Part shown: one piece after another, positions 30,914 through 31,272 of the stretch
Numbering within the stretch: the stretch's first letter is position 1
How the letters are laid out: every line of letters begins with the position of its first letter
Assembly: GCA_937952975.1 (NCBI GenBank)
Contig: CALFXX010000134.1
Coordinates: forward strand, 1-31,272
Direction: 5' to 3'
Source of the DNA: an uncultured Alcaligenaceae bacterium
GTDB taxonomy: Bacteria > Pseudomonadota > Gammaproteobacteria > Burkholderiales > Burkholderiaceae_B
DNA: 31,272 nt
Position numbers and translations under genes: made by a program
The notes under the pieces: generated by a model
Databases searched by the model: none
What the model was told of the DNA's origin: nothing
The model's input: only the letters and a program-made list of their open reading frames with translations

Positions 30914-31245
30914 ATGCTTACCTGGAACGACGAACCTACCCTGCAGACCCCGCCCCCAATTGGCGCTCCTGCCTTGCCCGTATTGCAACCGATATCGCAA
31001 CCGATGCGAGACGCAACAGGTGTATTTGGAGACACAGCGCTCCCCACGCCCGGACTCCAGCAGAAACCTGTTGCTGCGAACCCCGCAGCACGAGTCAATG
31101 CAGCCGACAAACGCATCATTAACGGCAGAACCGATGTCAACCAGCTCGTTCCATTCAAATACAAGTGGGCCTGGGAAAAATATATCGCTACTTGCGCGAA
31201 TCACTGGATGCCGCAAGAGATCAATATGTCGCGTGATATTGCGCT
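30914..31245 (+). CDS. nrdB: Ribonucleotide reductase small subunit NrdB, N-terminal 110 codons only
   Basis: The N-terminus (MLTWNDEP, a Pro/Ala-rich linker, then RVNAADKRIINGRTDVNQLV and KYKWAWEKYIATCANHWMPQ) matches betaproteobacterial NrdB, which carries the diiron-tyrosyl radical. Only about the first quarter to a third is present; the metal ligands lie beyond the end. The real sequence stops at 31245, where sequencing adapter begins; the residues after the last genuine codon and the in-frame stop in the window are adapter artefacts. Follows nrdA by 16 bp, so one operon under the NrdR boxes. Confidence 0.95.
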
Positions 31246-31272
31246 AGATCGGAAGAGCGTCGTGTAGGGAAA
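31246..31272. other. Illumina adapter sequence at the contig end
   Basis: The last 27 bases begin AGATCGGAAGAGCGTCGTGT and continue through TAGGGAAA, exactly the start of the Illumina TruSeq universal adapter read-through. It is not genomic. It marks an assembly edge made from untrimmed reads. Confidence 0.97.

Overview
The window looks like the end of a contig from a betaproteobacterium, probably a Burkholderiales member close to Alcaligenaceae. This rests on gene content and order (tyrS, glyA-nrdR-ribD-ribE, a peptidoglycan peptidase with anmK and erpA, argC, rpsI-rplM, pmbA/darP, gltX, nrdAB) and on protein style; no database search was possible. Base composition is moderate (about half G+C by eye). 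The last 27 bases are Illumina adapter sequence, so nrdB is cut off by an assembly end and not by biology.

Left part (1-8530) is accessory. It opens with the N-terminal 510 codons of a large autotransporter (minus strand, running off the left edge), followed by a decayed relic of an EamA-type permease, a small hypothetical gene, and a two-gene unit for a small secreted cytochrome c and a 609-residue periplasmic protein that joins a carboxypeptidase-like domain, a haem c site and a beta-propeller. Then comes a run of four toxin-antitoxin type modules within 3.6 kb: RelE/HigB-like with an HTH antitoxin, Doc with a ribbon-helix-helix antitoxin, VapBC, and an HTH-fused MNT nucleotidyltransferase with a HEPN protein. 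A repeat of about 83 bp lies at the 3' end of three of these operons (4821, 5729, 7385), with a half copy between the second and third modules. The 3' end of a tRNA-Ser(GGA) gene faces this block, a usual setting for an island.

Right part (8568-31245) is mostly conserved housekeeping. A split chromate-type transporter converges on ribE. The minus-strand series tyrS, glyA, nrdR, ribD, ribE covers tyrosyl-tRNA charging, one-carbon metabolism, ribonucleotide reductase control and riboflavin synthesis. A divergent M23 peptidase and anmK serve cell-wall turnover. Then on the minus strand come erpA (Fe-S delivery), a membrane coiled-coil protein, argC, rpsI-rplM, an orphan TRAP solute-binding protein and pmbA. 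darP, a carboxylesterase and gltX run on the plus strand, then a minus-strand lipoprotein.

The region before nrdA (27333-27978) is rich in signals: an orphan plus-strand terminator, two dyads 31 bp apart that fit NrdR boxes, several hairpins and a 20-22 bp tandem repeat. NrdA has two ATP-cone domains, and the NrdR repressor that would read the boxes is encoded in the same window. The most unusual features are the shared repeat that punctuates the toxin-antitoxin cassettes, the direct-repeat operator of the HTH-MNT/HEPN pair, the cytochrome/propeller pair and the nrdA leader.
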